From Rhyacophila brunnea (Eukaryota; Arthropoda; Insecta; Trichoptera; Rhyacophilidae), in assembly GCA_022495005.1 (NCBI GenBank), contig JAGYXB010001943.1:682001-746000 (forward strand): a DNA stretch of 64,000 nt. Reading direction: 5' to 3'. The notes under the pieces were generated by a model, which saw only the letters and a list, made by a program, of their open reading frames with translations, was not told the DNA's origin and made no database searches. The position numbers and the translations under genes are program-made. Each line of letters opens with the position of its first letter. The stretch's first letter is position 1. Positions 34,801 through 47,277 of the stretch are shown piece after piece.

Positions 34801-37800
34801 TAAATAAAAATATAATAATATATTACCAATATACATAGTATAAAAAAATATTGTAGTAAGTCGATTTTTATTATATTAATTAAAAACCGTTATTTTAGGA
34901 TATAATTGGCATTAAGAAATGTGTACTATTGTAACGAAAACCAGTTATGTTTTTTTCCTACATTTATAAATCGCAACTTTATTAATATGAGACAGTTACA
35001 AAAACAATTTTCGTTAAACTAGTTTTTAGTGATTTGACGAATAAATTTAATTGAATAATCTTTCACGTATTTATGATAAATTCTCAAAATGTTGTTAACC
35101 TCGTACCCTGCTGTGCTCGTATGACAATATTTCTTTCTTGTCGGTAAAATAATATAATATATATTTATATAATAAGACATATGCCGATTATTCATGTTTT
35201 TTACTACAAAATAATAATATAATTTAGTGTTAATCACAGTACATCTTTTGCATTATATGTGTGGTGAAATGTAAATGATTTAAATACTACAGTACGTCTA
35301 GTTTAGTGGTAGGTAGAATTATAGGCATAAATACATACATTATTTATGACAAGTCATGTAAACTAAATATATGTTAATAAACATCTTTATAATATGTTAC
35401 TAAATATCTTCTATAGATAGTATAAATTATAAATTTATTGAAATCTATTGTTGGCTAAGTATTTTATTTCAAGTATCCAAGAGTCTCCAATCACATATAA
35501 CAGAATCAATAATCATTATCATAAAAAGACACAAAATCCAATAATAAGTTTAATCTTTTAATTTTTGTATTAGAATATCCCAATTATTAGACATAATATA
35601 TCTAATGTGTGTATTTACAAAATAACATCCCAAAACTTATTAAAGAATTTACGTATATAATTTAAAAAATATATACCTTTGTGTAGATGTAGGTATGCCA
35701 TATAGTATTGGTATTTTATCATTATAATATATACCCTGCAGTCATGCCGAGTATACAAATTGATTTATAATATATTAAAATGATAATTATTTAGGTATAT
35801 TACTTAATAAATATATATATTATAATTCCGTTATATTTTAGAGCTCCTAAATAAAAAATTCTTTTATCTTATTGATTCGTTATTGCATTATATTATGATT
35901 ATTTATATTGCTGAAGATGGAGAAAAATTCCAATTAAATTATCATGTAAGTAACTTTTAATGTTTAGTTGAAATCTGAATTAATACTAATTATTGAAAGT
36001 GTGTAATACCAATTTTAACTGGATAACGTAGAATGTGTGAATGTCCGAAGATTTGCGCATATTTATTCAAATAAGCGTATTTTTTTTTACTTTTTAGTAA
36101 TTTTTAATACTAACATATGGGTGTAAGAAGTCACAAGCAATTATTACATTCTAAAATATGCCTCATACAATCTAAAGCTCACAAAAATATTCATGATTTT
36201 TATAATACAGAAGTTGACAACAAAAGGCTTATTTTTTACCTTTAATCTCGTGATATTTTATAGCTAAGTTAATTTTTTCTACAATAAGTAGCTATATACA
36301 AATACCTATTGCATGTAAAACTTTGGATTTACCAATGGTATTATTCCAGGCATTAAATATGCACACGTGGCTATATAATCTAGCTAACTATAACTATCTC
36401 ATAGTAAATTGATGTTGACGAATGATTTATTAATTGATGCTATAAAGTATCATTATAGTTTCAAATATTTTTGAGGTTAAAAATAATTGACAACGACACA
36501 GAAATCTTTAGTACAACAACAATGTGTTTACTTTTAGATAATTTTCTTTAGAATACTCATAAGTTCGTATACATTCTCTTAGAATTTAGTGGTTTATAAC
36601 TAAAATATAATACAATGACTTTTGTCGTATCAACATCTAACGCATCATTGTACCAGCCCTAAACAATTTGGATTTTTAAATGTTCGATTAATCTCATAAT
36701 TATTATGTAAGTACCCGATTCTTTGAGCAGTAATTTGACAAAAATCTTGGCTCGTCAAGCTATTGCAATTTGGAATATGAACCCATCCTAACCTTGTCAT
36801 ACTTAAAATCAATTGCAGTTTTAGTATTTATTAGTTTTGTTCCTGAAAACATTCGGATACACATAGCACAGCTGATATCGTATAAAATATGCAGTTTAGT
36901 CATAGTATTATTAAGGTATATAATTTTGAAGCCATATGAATAACATGTCATCATGTAAATAGTTAGTGTATTTTATTACGTTTTATAATTAACGTATATT
37001 ATAAATATCCCTTTTTAACCACTGTCCCTATCATGCGCATGTCTTCCAGGCAAATAATTATGACCGGCGGCCAATTCCTCTCATTTATTAGATTTATGAT
37101 GAAAATATGTATTAAAATATCATTTAAATATTATTATTTTTTCAAAGATTTTTTTTTTAATATTAGAAATCGTAGATTTAATTCCAATCATAGTATGCAC
37201 AAAAAACATTCATCGTCATTTAATAGTACTGCAATGAATTAAAAAAATATACATTAATAATACATCGATCAATCAAACTGTAACCAATCACATTTAATTA
37301 TTGCACAACCAATCGATCATAAAGTAATAATGAAAGAGTTTTTGCTGTTAGTAATATTATATGTAATAATTGATGACTGAGCTTCTACAAATTTCACAAT
37401 ATAAAATTGGATTGTCATAATATCTAAATTGTAATATTTTGAGTGATATCAAAAGATGTATCTATGATTCACTGAAACTGACAGTTTTTTTTTCAGAATA
37501 CTTTCATATTATATAATACAATATTAATAAAACATGGTTAAATATATCGTAAAAATACTACAAAGATAATATGCTTAGATTGTTTTTAAAACGACAGTTT
37601 ATCGTATAAAATAAAAGATTGTAAAGAAATCAAAGTATCCACGTATTAGTAATCAAAAAACATTAATTTAATAATGTTTGCAATGTCCATGCATATAATA
37701 TGTGTATAATCTCACCACAAATCAAAAATAACTGTGTAATTTCCAGTAAATGTAGAAACGTAAGGGAATTTTTGTATCGATTAAAATATATTGTTAATGT

Positions 37801-38069
37801 AATTAATTATACAATATTAGTAATAGATATTTATAGCTATTTAGGGCTATATCCCATCACCATTATCATCTGCAATAGATTCTGTTGTCAATCTACTGAT
37901 GGACGAAATCCTCCCCAATTTTCATCTTTTGCAAACATAATTATTATGTCATCTATTAAGTGACCTTTGGAGTGGTCCTTTTGTCACTTGTCTTTGTATC
38001 TAGCTCTTGGGTAGCTTTAGATCACTTTACGTAGAGCCCACCACCATTGCTATTATATTTAAAATACAA
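34801..38069. other. Long AT-rich stretch, no gene seen
   Basis: No frame with coding character was found. Frames at 35019-35237 (-), 36760-36954 (-), 37033-37242 and 37700-37963 are AT-driven and resemble nothing known. No repeat copies were recognised. This could be upstream intergenic or intronic DNA of the gene at 41 kb. Confidence 0.45.
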
Positions 38070-38485
38070 CATTAGCGTTCGTATCCGGAAATTTGTACGT
38101 AAACAGTTCACCGCAGGACACTTATTCGTCCGCCACAGTACGTGAAACATGAGTTCGTGTAACATTTAATCAAATGACGAGTTATTCGTTGAATATTTCA
38201 CCGTGGAGTATATTTGTACGTATGCTACAACATGTGGCAAATTTTATGAGATGTCTTTACTAGGTTAGATTAGGTTAGGTTAGGGTTAATCTAATTAAAA
38301 CAGTACTATTTGCAAACTATCGCCGCATTTTGTAAGATACAAATGTATTCCACGGTGAAATGTTCAACGAAGAATTCGTCATTTGATAAAATGTTATACG
38401 AACACATGTTTTACGTACTGCGGCGCACGAATAAGTGTCCCACGATGAACTGCATACGTACAACTCACGTGTAACCATTAGCGTT
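38070..38485. mobile_element. Long-TIR foldback with TTAGG core (MULE-like)
   Basis: The arms 38093-38219 and 38336-38463 are inverted copies of about 127 bases (for example ACACTTATTCGT against ACGAATAAGTGT, and ATTTCACCGTGGA against TCCACGGTGAAAT). Between them lies ACTAGGTTAGATTAGGTTAG and more TTAGG-type units (38261-38285). The word CATTAGCGTT occurs at 38070-38079 and again at 38476-38485, which looks like a 9-10 bp target duplication, as made by Mutator-like elements. The outermost 12 bases between arm and duplication are not complementary. No coding sequence. Confidence 0.7.
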
Positions 38486-40900
38486 AAGGACTGAATATTT
38501 AAATGGTTGTTTAGTAACCAGAGATAATTATTATTGATATTGACATGAAACGGTAAAATTCCTAAGAAAAAATATTTTCCATTCACACCTAATATAAGAT
38601 TTCTCTACGAAATAATTACTTAAATAACCTTGTGAAATTTCAATGAATGCATTCGTTATTATTAGAATTTGTGAAAAACTACTTCAATGCCATACGAGAA
38701 TATTTGAAAATATCTAATAATCTTGCAAACCCTATTTTATGATTACGCTACTTTCACGCTACCTACGTTTAAAATATGTGATAAATACTAAATTGAGGGG
38801 TGTATTTTCAAACTTATTTCACTACTTGACGAAAATGAGTTATGAATGCCAGATTTTAAAGGATAAAATTTATTGTATAGATTATAGAAGAACCTAAAAG
38901 CATTCAATTCAGTAGAACAATCAACTTCGAAATCGGTTTTAGTTACAAAAATAACTTATTCCAATATTAAAAACATTTAACATCAATACCGTAAACAGTT
39001 TTTTGACGTTTGCCAAAAATGTGTTAAAGTGGAATAAGTTTACTTTGAAAATATACCTTTCGACTTGTGATAGAATAGAAAAATTGTACTTTTTCTAAAA
39101 CTAAATTTTTAACAGTTTTTAGACCGGTTTTATTCTAAATTCAATAGAAAAAATCTTCAATCTTATAGTATATTGTGCATGTAAAAGTCTTGAATAAAAA
39201 TAGTTATAATAAAAATCATAACAATCAAAACTAGTCACCACTTGTTTTTCATCCCTGATTTTGATAATAATTTATGAGTGGAGTCGTAAAATATGTAACG
39301 ATTTGAATATTTGGATGGTGATAGGAAAGGGTTTAGTATCGTACCCAGCACGCTGTTCGGTGATTAATGATTGCGGTCGCCGAGACCAAAATTCTTACCA
39401 TAATATCAAGGGATTATAAGAGTATGTTATAATTTATAATGTTATGTAGGAGGCCAACGGTTATTAGGGGTTACACTAACCGCATACCAAAGCATTTAGA
39501 GGAATTTCTTGGAAGTATCTCTATTGTAATCAGAGCTGGGTCTGTTTTTGGAATCTTTATAAGAGGATTATTATAATTAAGTATGAAAAAGAGATTATAA
39601 AATAACTTAGTTAAATAACGAGTTTATGGTAGAAAAATACTTATGTAAGTAACCTTATAGATTTCTAACTGCTCAGATTTTAATTTTATATCTCAGATTA
39701 CGATAAAGTCACTGAATTAAAAATAATATTTTAAGTCACACATTATTTTAATCTTTATGTGGCGTTTAAAATAAATTAAGTCGGTGCTAATGTACTTACT
39801 CGATGCATTACTTAATAATTTAGATGTCCTATCCGATAGCGTGGAGTACCTATATACTTTGTTGCACTTGCAATCTATAGAGAGGTTACAATTTTAATTA
39901 AACTCCACTGTATTACTTTTAGACCTCACCATTTAGCGTTGCCAACTTAATCTTTTTCTTGCTAGATCTAACGTTTTTGAAACGCCGTTTACCTAGAAGA
40001 AAATGCATCTGGCGTATGGCGTTAAATCTACTGTTTTTCGACACCGCAACGAGCATAAAATTTCTCATACTAAATTATACCAGATTTTCTTTAAAATTTT
40101 ATAAAAAAAAATATTACATACAAATTGATGACTTTCTTACCCGCATTTTTCTGGTATCTAGTTTATCTTCTTAAGGGGGGACATGCTCAGCGTAGGTCAA
40201 AATGGAGCTTTTATTCTATTTTCAAAGCATGATCCTGGACATTTCTTAAACGTTGTAGATAATCTACTTATATAATTTTGAAGCTTTATTATCCTTTATA
40301 TTTATTTTAAACATTTGATGACTGCATTAATCATTATAAAAACATAAAATAGTATTCTTTTAAACATCTCGCTCTAATGTTTTAGAATATAGTCATATTT
40401 CAGTACATAAATGTGCAGTGGTGTTAAGATTTTTTACATTTATTAATTTTTAAACGCATTTATAAAACCATCAGTATAATTTATGTTGACATTATTATAG
40501 TATATTTACGATAATAAATTATATTGATAATCTCTGTGATCCTAAATTTGACAAGAATTATGCATTTTATTATTCAAAAAATGGGCAAGATTAACACATT
40601 TGAAGATAATTATAAAGATACTGATTATAAGCTATGTTTTTGACTATTTAAATGTGATAAACATCCTACGAATAATCCTACGATTGCTTTATAATAATTA
40701 TTGACCTAAGAATAAGGTAGTGTTTTTTTGAAATACGCCATTCCTTTTGGCATTCCCCAGTGGTAAAGCTACAACATACGGCCGTAGCCATAAATTGACA
40801 AGATAGTAGGGAGTAAGATCATGATAACGTGATTTTGAATCAAAGTATTAAACAATTAGCTTATTTAATTCAAATCAATCCAATATATAACATAATCTAT
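38486..40900. other. No gene seen; upstream of the host exon
   Basis: AT-rich sequence with no recognisable gene or repeat copy. A promoter or 5' non-coding exon of the gene at 41041 may lie here, but no signal could be picked out by eye. Confidence 0.4.
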
Positions 40901-41027
40901 ATTTTTAGTGTCATCGAGAGACTTCAACCAAAAGAATAACATTTTTAAATAATATACAAATTGACAGATATTGAAACAGTGAAGAAAACGTAAAAATTTT
41001 AATTAACAATCTACAACAGTGAATCAA

Positions 41028-41246
41028 ATGAAAAATCAAGATGTCTGCAACCGCAAACCGTCAAGTCAAACAAGCGAGCTCCGCCAATATCTTAATGTGC
41101 AAACAATGGTGGAAAGTGTGTTGGATGTATGGAGACCAAGAAAAGTACTATCGACACTTATACGGAAGAAAAGCTACGGGAAATCGAAACTTTGGCCATA
41201 CACCTGTCAAAACAAACGGAGTGCAAATAACCGAACTTACAGATGA
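41028..41246 (+). promoter_or_regulatory. Overlapping upstream ORF
   Basis: An ATG at 41028, 13 bases before the main start and in another frame, opens a frame of about 72 codons that overlaps the start of the host CDS. Its context is weak (C at -3), whereas the main ATG has A at -3. If 41028 is in the mRNA it could lower translation of the main frame. It is an inference from position only. Confidence 0.3.
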
Positions 41247-41978
41247 CTTTATGTTAGGGAATCAAACAGAAACTACCCCTAATGACCCAAGTTTAATTAC
41301 AAATGGAGTTAAACATAAAAGAAAAACGGCTTCTAAAATACCAAGTCCAAATTTATACGCATATCAAGACCCGTATTTATTTGGGACAAGTCCAGAAACG
41401 CTGTACGGTTTTCAGACTGGTTCTCCACAAACACCAAGTCCTAGACCACACAATGGAGTTCAAATACCTCCAAGAAACGATGTACAAAATAACACTATTA
41501 CAAACTACGTAGAAAATATTAATAATATTGATAGTAATATTGGTTATAATAATAGTAACTTTGCACTAGAACAAGTTGAGAGACATAATAGACGACCTAC
41601 GTCACAACCATTAATACTTCCGACTACGCATAATGGAGGGAAATTTGAACGGAGTACTACAACTGTATGTAAAAATGGAAATGCTGTTATTGTTACTGAA
41701 GAGGCTACTATCAATTCCGAAGGTGTTGTTAATGCTAATGTTAAATACAAACGTACTTCTATCCAGAGTTCACCCCCTGAAGGTACTCTGACATTTGATA
41801 GAAGACAGTTTGGAAGTGATAACGAGGGTTACGTGAGTGCTAGTGGTAGTGCGAGGGATAGGAAAGGAATATGTGGTATTCTGACTCCTGGTGACAGTGC
41901 TTTGGATTACATGGATGGGCAGGGGATGACGACAACCATGGTGACTGTCACGCAAACTGCTGTCAAACCATGCAATGA
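41041..41978 (+). CDS. Unrecognised host protein, N-terminal coding exon
   Basis: The only convincing host coding segment. The frame opens at ATG 41041 (A at -3) and runs 312 codons plus two bases to a splice donor at 41979, so it is the first part of a longer protein, and the exon ends in phase 2. I do not recognise the family. Residues 20-31 (CKQWWKVCWMYG) with DQEKYYRHLYGRK after them form a dense aromatic and basic block that looks conserved. Residues from about 75 to 205 are rich in Pro, Ser, Thr and Asn and look disordered. A second ordered-looking part begins near residue 205 (TTTVCKNGNAVIVTEEATIN) and is followed by FDRRQFGSDNEGYVSASGSA and GILTPGDSALDYMDG. No signal peptide or membrane segment is seen. 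Codon use and GC content rise clearly against the flanks. It is possibly a cytosolic scaffold or the cytoplasmic tail of a membrane protein, but that is a guess. Confidence 0.85.
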
Positions 41979-41984
41979 GTGAGT
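41979..41984 (+). promoter_or_regulatory. Splice donor GTGAGT
   Basis: A perfect donor directly after CATGCAATGA. Without splicing, the frame would stop at TGA two bases on (41980-41982), which supports exon end here. Confidence 0.8.
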
Positions 41985-43167
41985 ATTTTTTTTTTAAATT
42001 AATAATTATTTATATTTCCAAAAAATATTTGATTAGATAAGATAGAAAAGATATAGTTTAGAATATATAATGATTAAATCATCACCATATGTATTTATAA
42101 TATCTACGTATTTTTGGTCTGCCTGTCAAGCTGATGTTCAGATTCAAATATTTAGTTGCCACAGTTTCCGATGATAGCAGTCTTTCTAGTGAATATGGAA
42201 TCCACATGGCTATACGCTCGATTGAGACCGAGTGTGGTGCGGGGCGGGTTTTGGTTTGGAGGGATTAACTTCAAGGGTTCAGCGGAGTCTGCATTCAGCT
42301 AACTTGGACTAGCATGGAGGTCAAGATTGTATTTTGTGAGGCTGTTCGTTCAAATGTGGGCCTTCTACATGTGATCCTGTATCAATCATCAGAACTTACT
42401 GAAATATCAATTTGAAATGTATTTTTTCTTTTAAAATATATCTTGAATTAATACTCTTTCGTTTAATTAATTAAAAATGTGCATAATTTGGGCTGTGACT
42501 TAATCAGATAATATACGTAAGTATATCGATTTATAAGTAACAAAAATAATATTATTTAATTGTATAAATTATTATTGTACATACATAAACAGAACACGAT
42601 TAAGACGAGAGACGCATACCAGAAACTACTTTTTATTAATATATGTAATAAATTATTTAAAAAGTATTAGAAAGGTGGGAAATAGTATCTATTCAATTAG
42701 TAATCAAAATTTAAAATATACTTAGCAATACATTAAGATAATCATATTATCTTATTAAATTAATTATAACTATCAGTTAAACGGCTTTTATCGACACATT
42801 TAAAGAGAAAGCTTTTTGTAGTTGTATTATATTTAATCGTCATTATCTATTAATTTATATTAAGATCATTCCTAAGCATTCAACTAAGTACGCACTTGAT
42901 ATTTTATATAAACTAATGTATGTTGTTTCTGATAAATCTATAATCAATAAATTTTACTTAGTATAAAATCTTAATCAAATGATTAAAACACAATTTAATT
43001 AAATTCCATTACCCGTTTTCTATGGGAATATTTTTTATTCTTAATAAAATTCTTAGTTCGTTAAGTATTTATTTTATAGTAAGCAACATTTCGATTTCAG
43101 ATAGCAAATATAAGATAACATTATGGGACTAAGAACGTGCTATGTATATTATTATTAGTAGGTAGAT
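41985..43167. other. Start of intron, no exon seen
   Basis: Presumed intron. A GC-richer patch at about 42130-42380 has no open frame of note and no other copy in the window. Confidence 0.45.
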
Positions 43168-43175
43168 AGTATACT

Positions 43176-44132
43176 TAGGGATTGCAATACCGAATGAAAA
43201 TGTCATTACCGGTATTTCGGTATTTACTATTGAATACCGGTATTCGTGAAATATATGGAAATAAACAAAAGTATCTACCAATCAATATGTATATAAAATC
43301 TCTTTAAAATATTTTATAGCAAAAATATCTAAATATTGTGTACCTACATATTATGTTAAATTTTAAAATTATGTAAAGATAATAGTATACCAATGTTTAT
43401 AAATACCGAGTAGTTGAACTATTTGCACTTTCTTTTTCGAATGATCTTTCAATAAATTTATATTATGAAGTGTTCTTATAGTAGATGTATATGTGACTAC
43501 GAAATTAACTGGTAATTCCACCTAGTGTTGTAGGTATTAGTTTTTTGTACTCTTACACGTAGCAATTTTTTTACTTTTATCCCATAAAAAACCATGCACA
43601 GTATTATTCACTTTTTTGTTCAAAAAAATTAAATTTCTCCATTATTGTTGATAGATAAAAATGAAAAAAATAGGCATGGGCAAATCCATTATTAATTTAT
43701 ACGTAATTATTATTCGATTATGAAATATCCGCTATCAGGGCTGAGGTTACTGATGACTATAATATAAATGAATAGTATTTAACCGCGCTTTAAGATAAAT
43801 CTAAAAATACACCTGACAACTTCTTAAACCCGCTAACGATTGGCAAAACATTTGAATAAATTTAAAATTAGGAAAGCACCTACATAATATAATGTAAATG
43901 TATTTCGCAAATCTGCACGTATTACTGTTGGTCACCAAGTACGTCGAAGGACAACGGTAGTAGACCAGACATCACGTAATGAGACAAAAAAAAATACAGT
44001 CATATTAAACCTTTTATGTTAATTAAAATATATTATGTCCTCTTTCAATACCGAATATATTGGTATTGTCTGATTTTTAAAACCGGTATTTCGGTATTGA
44101 AAAATACTGTGATGCCGTATTGCAATCCCTAA
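43176..44132. mobile_element. hAT-like non-autonomous element, copy 2
   Basis: Ends TAGGGATTGCAATACCG and CGTATTGCAATCCCTAA match those of 16583-17341. Flanking octamers AGTATACT (43168-43175) and TGTATACT (44133-44140) agree at seven of eight positions, as for hAT target duplications. Several ACCGGTATTTCGGTATT motifs sit near both ends. Non-coding. It lies in the presumed intron of the host gene. Confidence 0.8.
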
Positions 44133-44457
44133 TGTATACTGTCTTACTAATGGATGGTTATCTAAAAAGTAAATTGAAAATCATATTCACATCTCTACAT
44201 CGCCTATAAACTCACATGAATATTACATCATATTCTTTTATTAGACTGTTATGGTGCTGCTATTGAAAAAAATATTTTAAATATAGATGCCATTATAATA
44301 TCAATAACAATTCATATGAATTTAAAAAAAAACGTTAATTTTAGAGTTATAATTATTGTCACATAAGCAGAGTCGAATTCAAAATTGAATAACTCGGCCT
44401 TAATAATTAACGAAGTAGTTAAGTATAGCATAAAATTATTATTTAACGTCTATAATG

Positions 44458-44668
44458 GCCGATCAGTATCGTGTCGGCCTATAATATCGTGGGTCCCGAT
44501 CTCGAATCAGGAATCTGGTAAAAAAATGACATGTTATTTGTCTATGTATTGACTTAATAGGTTGAGCAAATAGCTAATATGTATTTCTCGTAAAAACATA
44601 AATCTTTTAATGCAACCTCCAACCTGTCTGTGGAGGCCCATTTTGTCTTCTTAGGATCGGATGCTTAG
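44458..44668 (+). mobile_element. SINE E copy 4
   Basis: Head ATGGCCGATCAGTATCGTGT then CGGCCTATAATATCGTGGGT, with box A one base off consensus and box B degenerate (GATCTCGAATCAGG). The body has AATAGGTTGAGCAAATAGCT and TGTCTGTGGAGGCCCA, ending GTCTTCTTAGGATCGGATGC. Confidence 0.75.
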
Positions 44669-45963
44669 GTAATTTCGATAACATACTTACATTTGTTTAC
44701 ATGTTATCATCATCCCCTAGCGGAGGTCAGTTGCTATCAGAGTGATTTTTGCTCTATCATCCGTTACCCGGAACATTTCAGTACAGCTTTATAAATTGTA
44801 TCATTACGCTCGCAAGGTACTCGTACTCTGCTACTTGTATCATTGACCTTTCCTTATATAACACATTAGGTAATGTTGTATGAGTGTATGGTATACAAAT
44901 AGCCATGTTTATTTTCAAACCTTAGATTTTAGAGTTACATAATATATTGTATACTTAACATATTTTTAATAATTACTTGATAATATATTAACATTTATAT
45001 AATTAGATAGCGCATGTTGGACATAACATTTAAAGATAATAAAAGACACATCAGTTTATAAAGAAAGCAAAAGTGTGTCATGTGGCCGCCAAACTAGTTA
45101 AATGATAATATTATTAAATATAGATTATTATTGTTCGGAAAGTAGATAAGCACTGGACAAATACATCTTACATAGAATACCACGAGACGGACGTTAAATG
45201 CTCTAAATCTTGCTGGATCCATGAAATGATTTAGTTTTTAAAATATAATGTAATATGTAGGAAAAAACCACCAAAAAAGTTAAATTACTTAACTAGATGG
45301 TGCTTTAATCGCGTATCTAGTAGATACATAATAGATGGGTTAATACGATCATATTGTAATCCAATATTAAGATTTACTTATCTAATGAAAGATTATAATA
45401 CATTTAAATTATAATATATTATTTTCACATCCTTAATATCAATATGATAGCATTTGGTATTCACATACATGATACTTTGACCATAATATCCTAGAAATAT
45501 AAATGTACTCCATGTAAACTGTTTGACATAGTAGCCCAGTTAAGAACAAAGTGGAAACAATTTCATACGACGTATGCTGTCTCTCCCTACATAGATTTTA
45601 TGGAAATTCGTGATGTCTGTGGAATAGATTATAAATGCGTTTGTGATGTATTACTGTGTTATTTCTTTTTAATGTGATTTATTCAGTGCAATGAATCAAG
45701 TGTCCAATGAATTGAGCAAATTATTAATACACATTCATAGTACCTAAATACAAAATGTTAATGTATTATCCACTCAAGCTTATAAGCAAACACTACACCC
45801 ATATGCTTTGCTGAGAAGTAAATATTATATATTAGTTTTGAGAAACCCTATATAGATGTGAAATAATTTTATCTGAAATCCTATTTTCTTTGTGTAATCT
45901 GAAACGACATTTTTTTAAGATGTTAGCTAAATTATCTGACGTTCAGTAGTTGCTACACATAGA
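44669..45963. other. No gene seen
   Basis: AT-rich, with GC-richer sequence near 44700-44860 that has no recognised match. Confidence 0.5.
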
Positions 45964-46255
45964 ACAGATTAATAAATATAACTCAGATAGGCTATACCCC
46001 AATACACTACATTTTGAAGCAGATTTTTGAATGTGAATGTCCTACAAAAATGAAACACACATTATAAACGTGCAATGAATAAACTTTAATGAACGTCAGT
46101 GTATAATCCAAGAGCAGTTGTCAGAACGAATGACAAGTTTAGAATGACGTATTCTTGACACGTGCTTAAGTTTATCCCATATACTTCCACACTCAAGATC
46201 GGTTACCTGTTACTCCACATCCGTTATGTATTTCAATTCCCATTAAGTCTGTCTA
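45964..46255 (+). repeat. Repeat D copy 3
   Basis: Begins AGATTAATAAATATAACTCA and follows repeat D through GAGCAGTTGTCAGAACGA and TATTCTTGACACGTGCTTAA to TTCCCATTAAGTCTG. Confidence 0.8.
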
Positions 46256-46724
46256 CCTTGAATTCAATATATTTTAAATTAAATATATCACTAAAAATTT
46301 CTTATAGATTTAATGAAAAATAACAGTCTTTAAAACAAAGATGCATATAATCTTCAAATATTTTCTTATTTTACGACAATACAAATTAATACTATATGTC
46401 TATAGAATGAACAAATACAACTTAAGACTTTAGTATATTCTAACGTAACTAACGATAATGTCGAATTTCCATTTTAAGCATTTAACGACTTAATTCCTAA
46501 AGGCTTAGCACATCATTTATTTTTATTTGCACGATTCTAAAAAATACATAATACTAATAAAAACCCACTAAAAACACATTTTTGGATCTTTTTAATAGTT
46601 TAGTGATACTCGAGTAACATTTGAATAAAACGTTAAAAAACTAATAATGATAAAATTACTATAAAAATAAACTATCCATTAACATAAATATTTTTATGTA
46701 GTGCATATTGTACAGGATATCATG
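46256..46724. other. No gene seen
   Basis: AT-rich sequence; nothing recognisable. Confidence 0.5.
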
Positions 46725-46732
46725 GCGTAGAG

Positions 46733-47269
46733 CAGGCCTGGGCAAACTTTTTGGATGAAAGGGCACATTAGGAACATAAAATGAACGATGGGTCGTAAGT
46801 AAAATACTATTTTTACACAAACATTATTTATTATCGTGAAAAATAAATTTCAACATAAAAATATAATTGATTCTCTAATAGCCAACAATTTAATGAGAAA
46901 AGGGAAATGAAAATGTTTTACATTTTTCAATTTTTTTTTTAAATTCAGGTGTTAATTTTAAAGATTCTTAAAACTTCTTGTAAATGTTCATTGATGATGC
47001 TTGATCGTAAAGAGTTTTAATTGATATTCATAATTGAAAATATTTGTTCACATATTATATAAGTTGATCAAAAAATAACCAACATTTTCAAGTTAAGAGT
47101 GTTGTGAAATTTTCAGATTTATTCTCGACGGTGTAATTCATATATATTCAAATTTTATTTTTAAAAAAGTGTTAAAATGTAGAAAAATTATACTTTTTTT
47201 AAGAAATACGATTAAAGCTCACGGGCACCACAGATATTCTTGGCGGGCCGCAGTTTGCCCAGGCCTGGG
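46733..47269. mobile_element. hAT MITE
   Basis: A 537-bp non-coding element with ends CAGGCCTGGGCAAACT and AGTTTGCCCAGGCCTGGG and GGGCCGC next to the right end, typical of hAT elements. Flanks GCGTAGAG (46725-46732) and TCGTAGAG (47270-47277) match at seven of eight bases and are taken as the target duplication. Confidence 0.85.
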
Positions 47270-47277
47270 TCGTAGAG

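Noticed and set aside
41544..41955. Two minus-strand frames opposite the host exon
   Set aside because: They overlap the coding exon in antisense, without start context or recognisable sequence.
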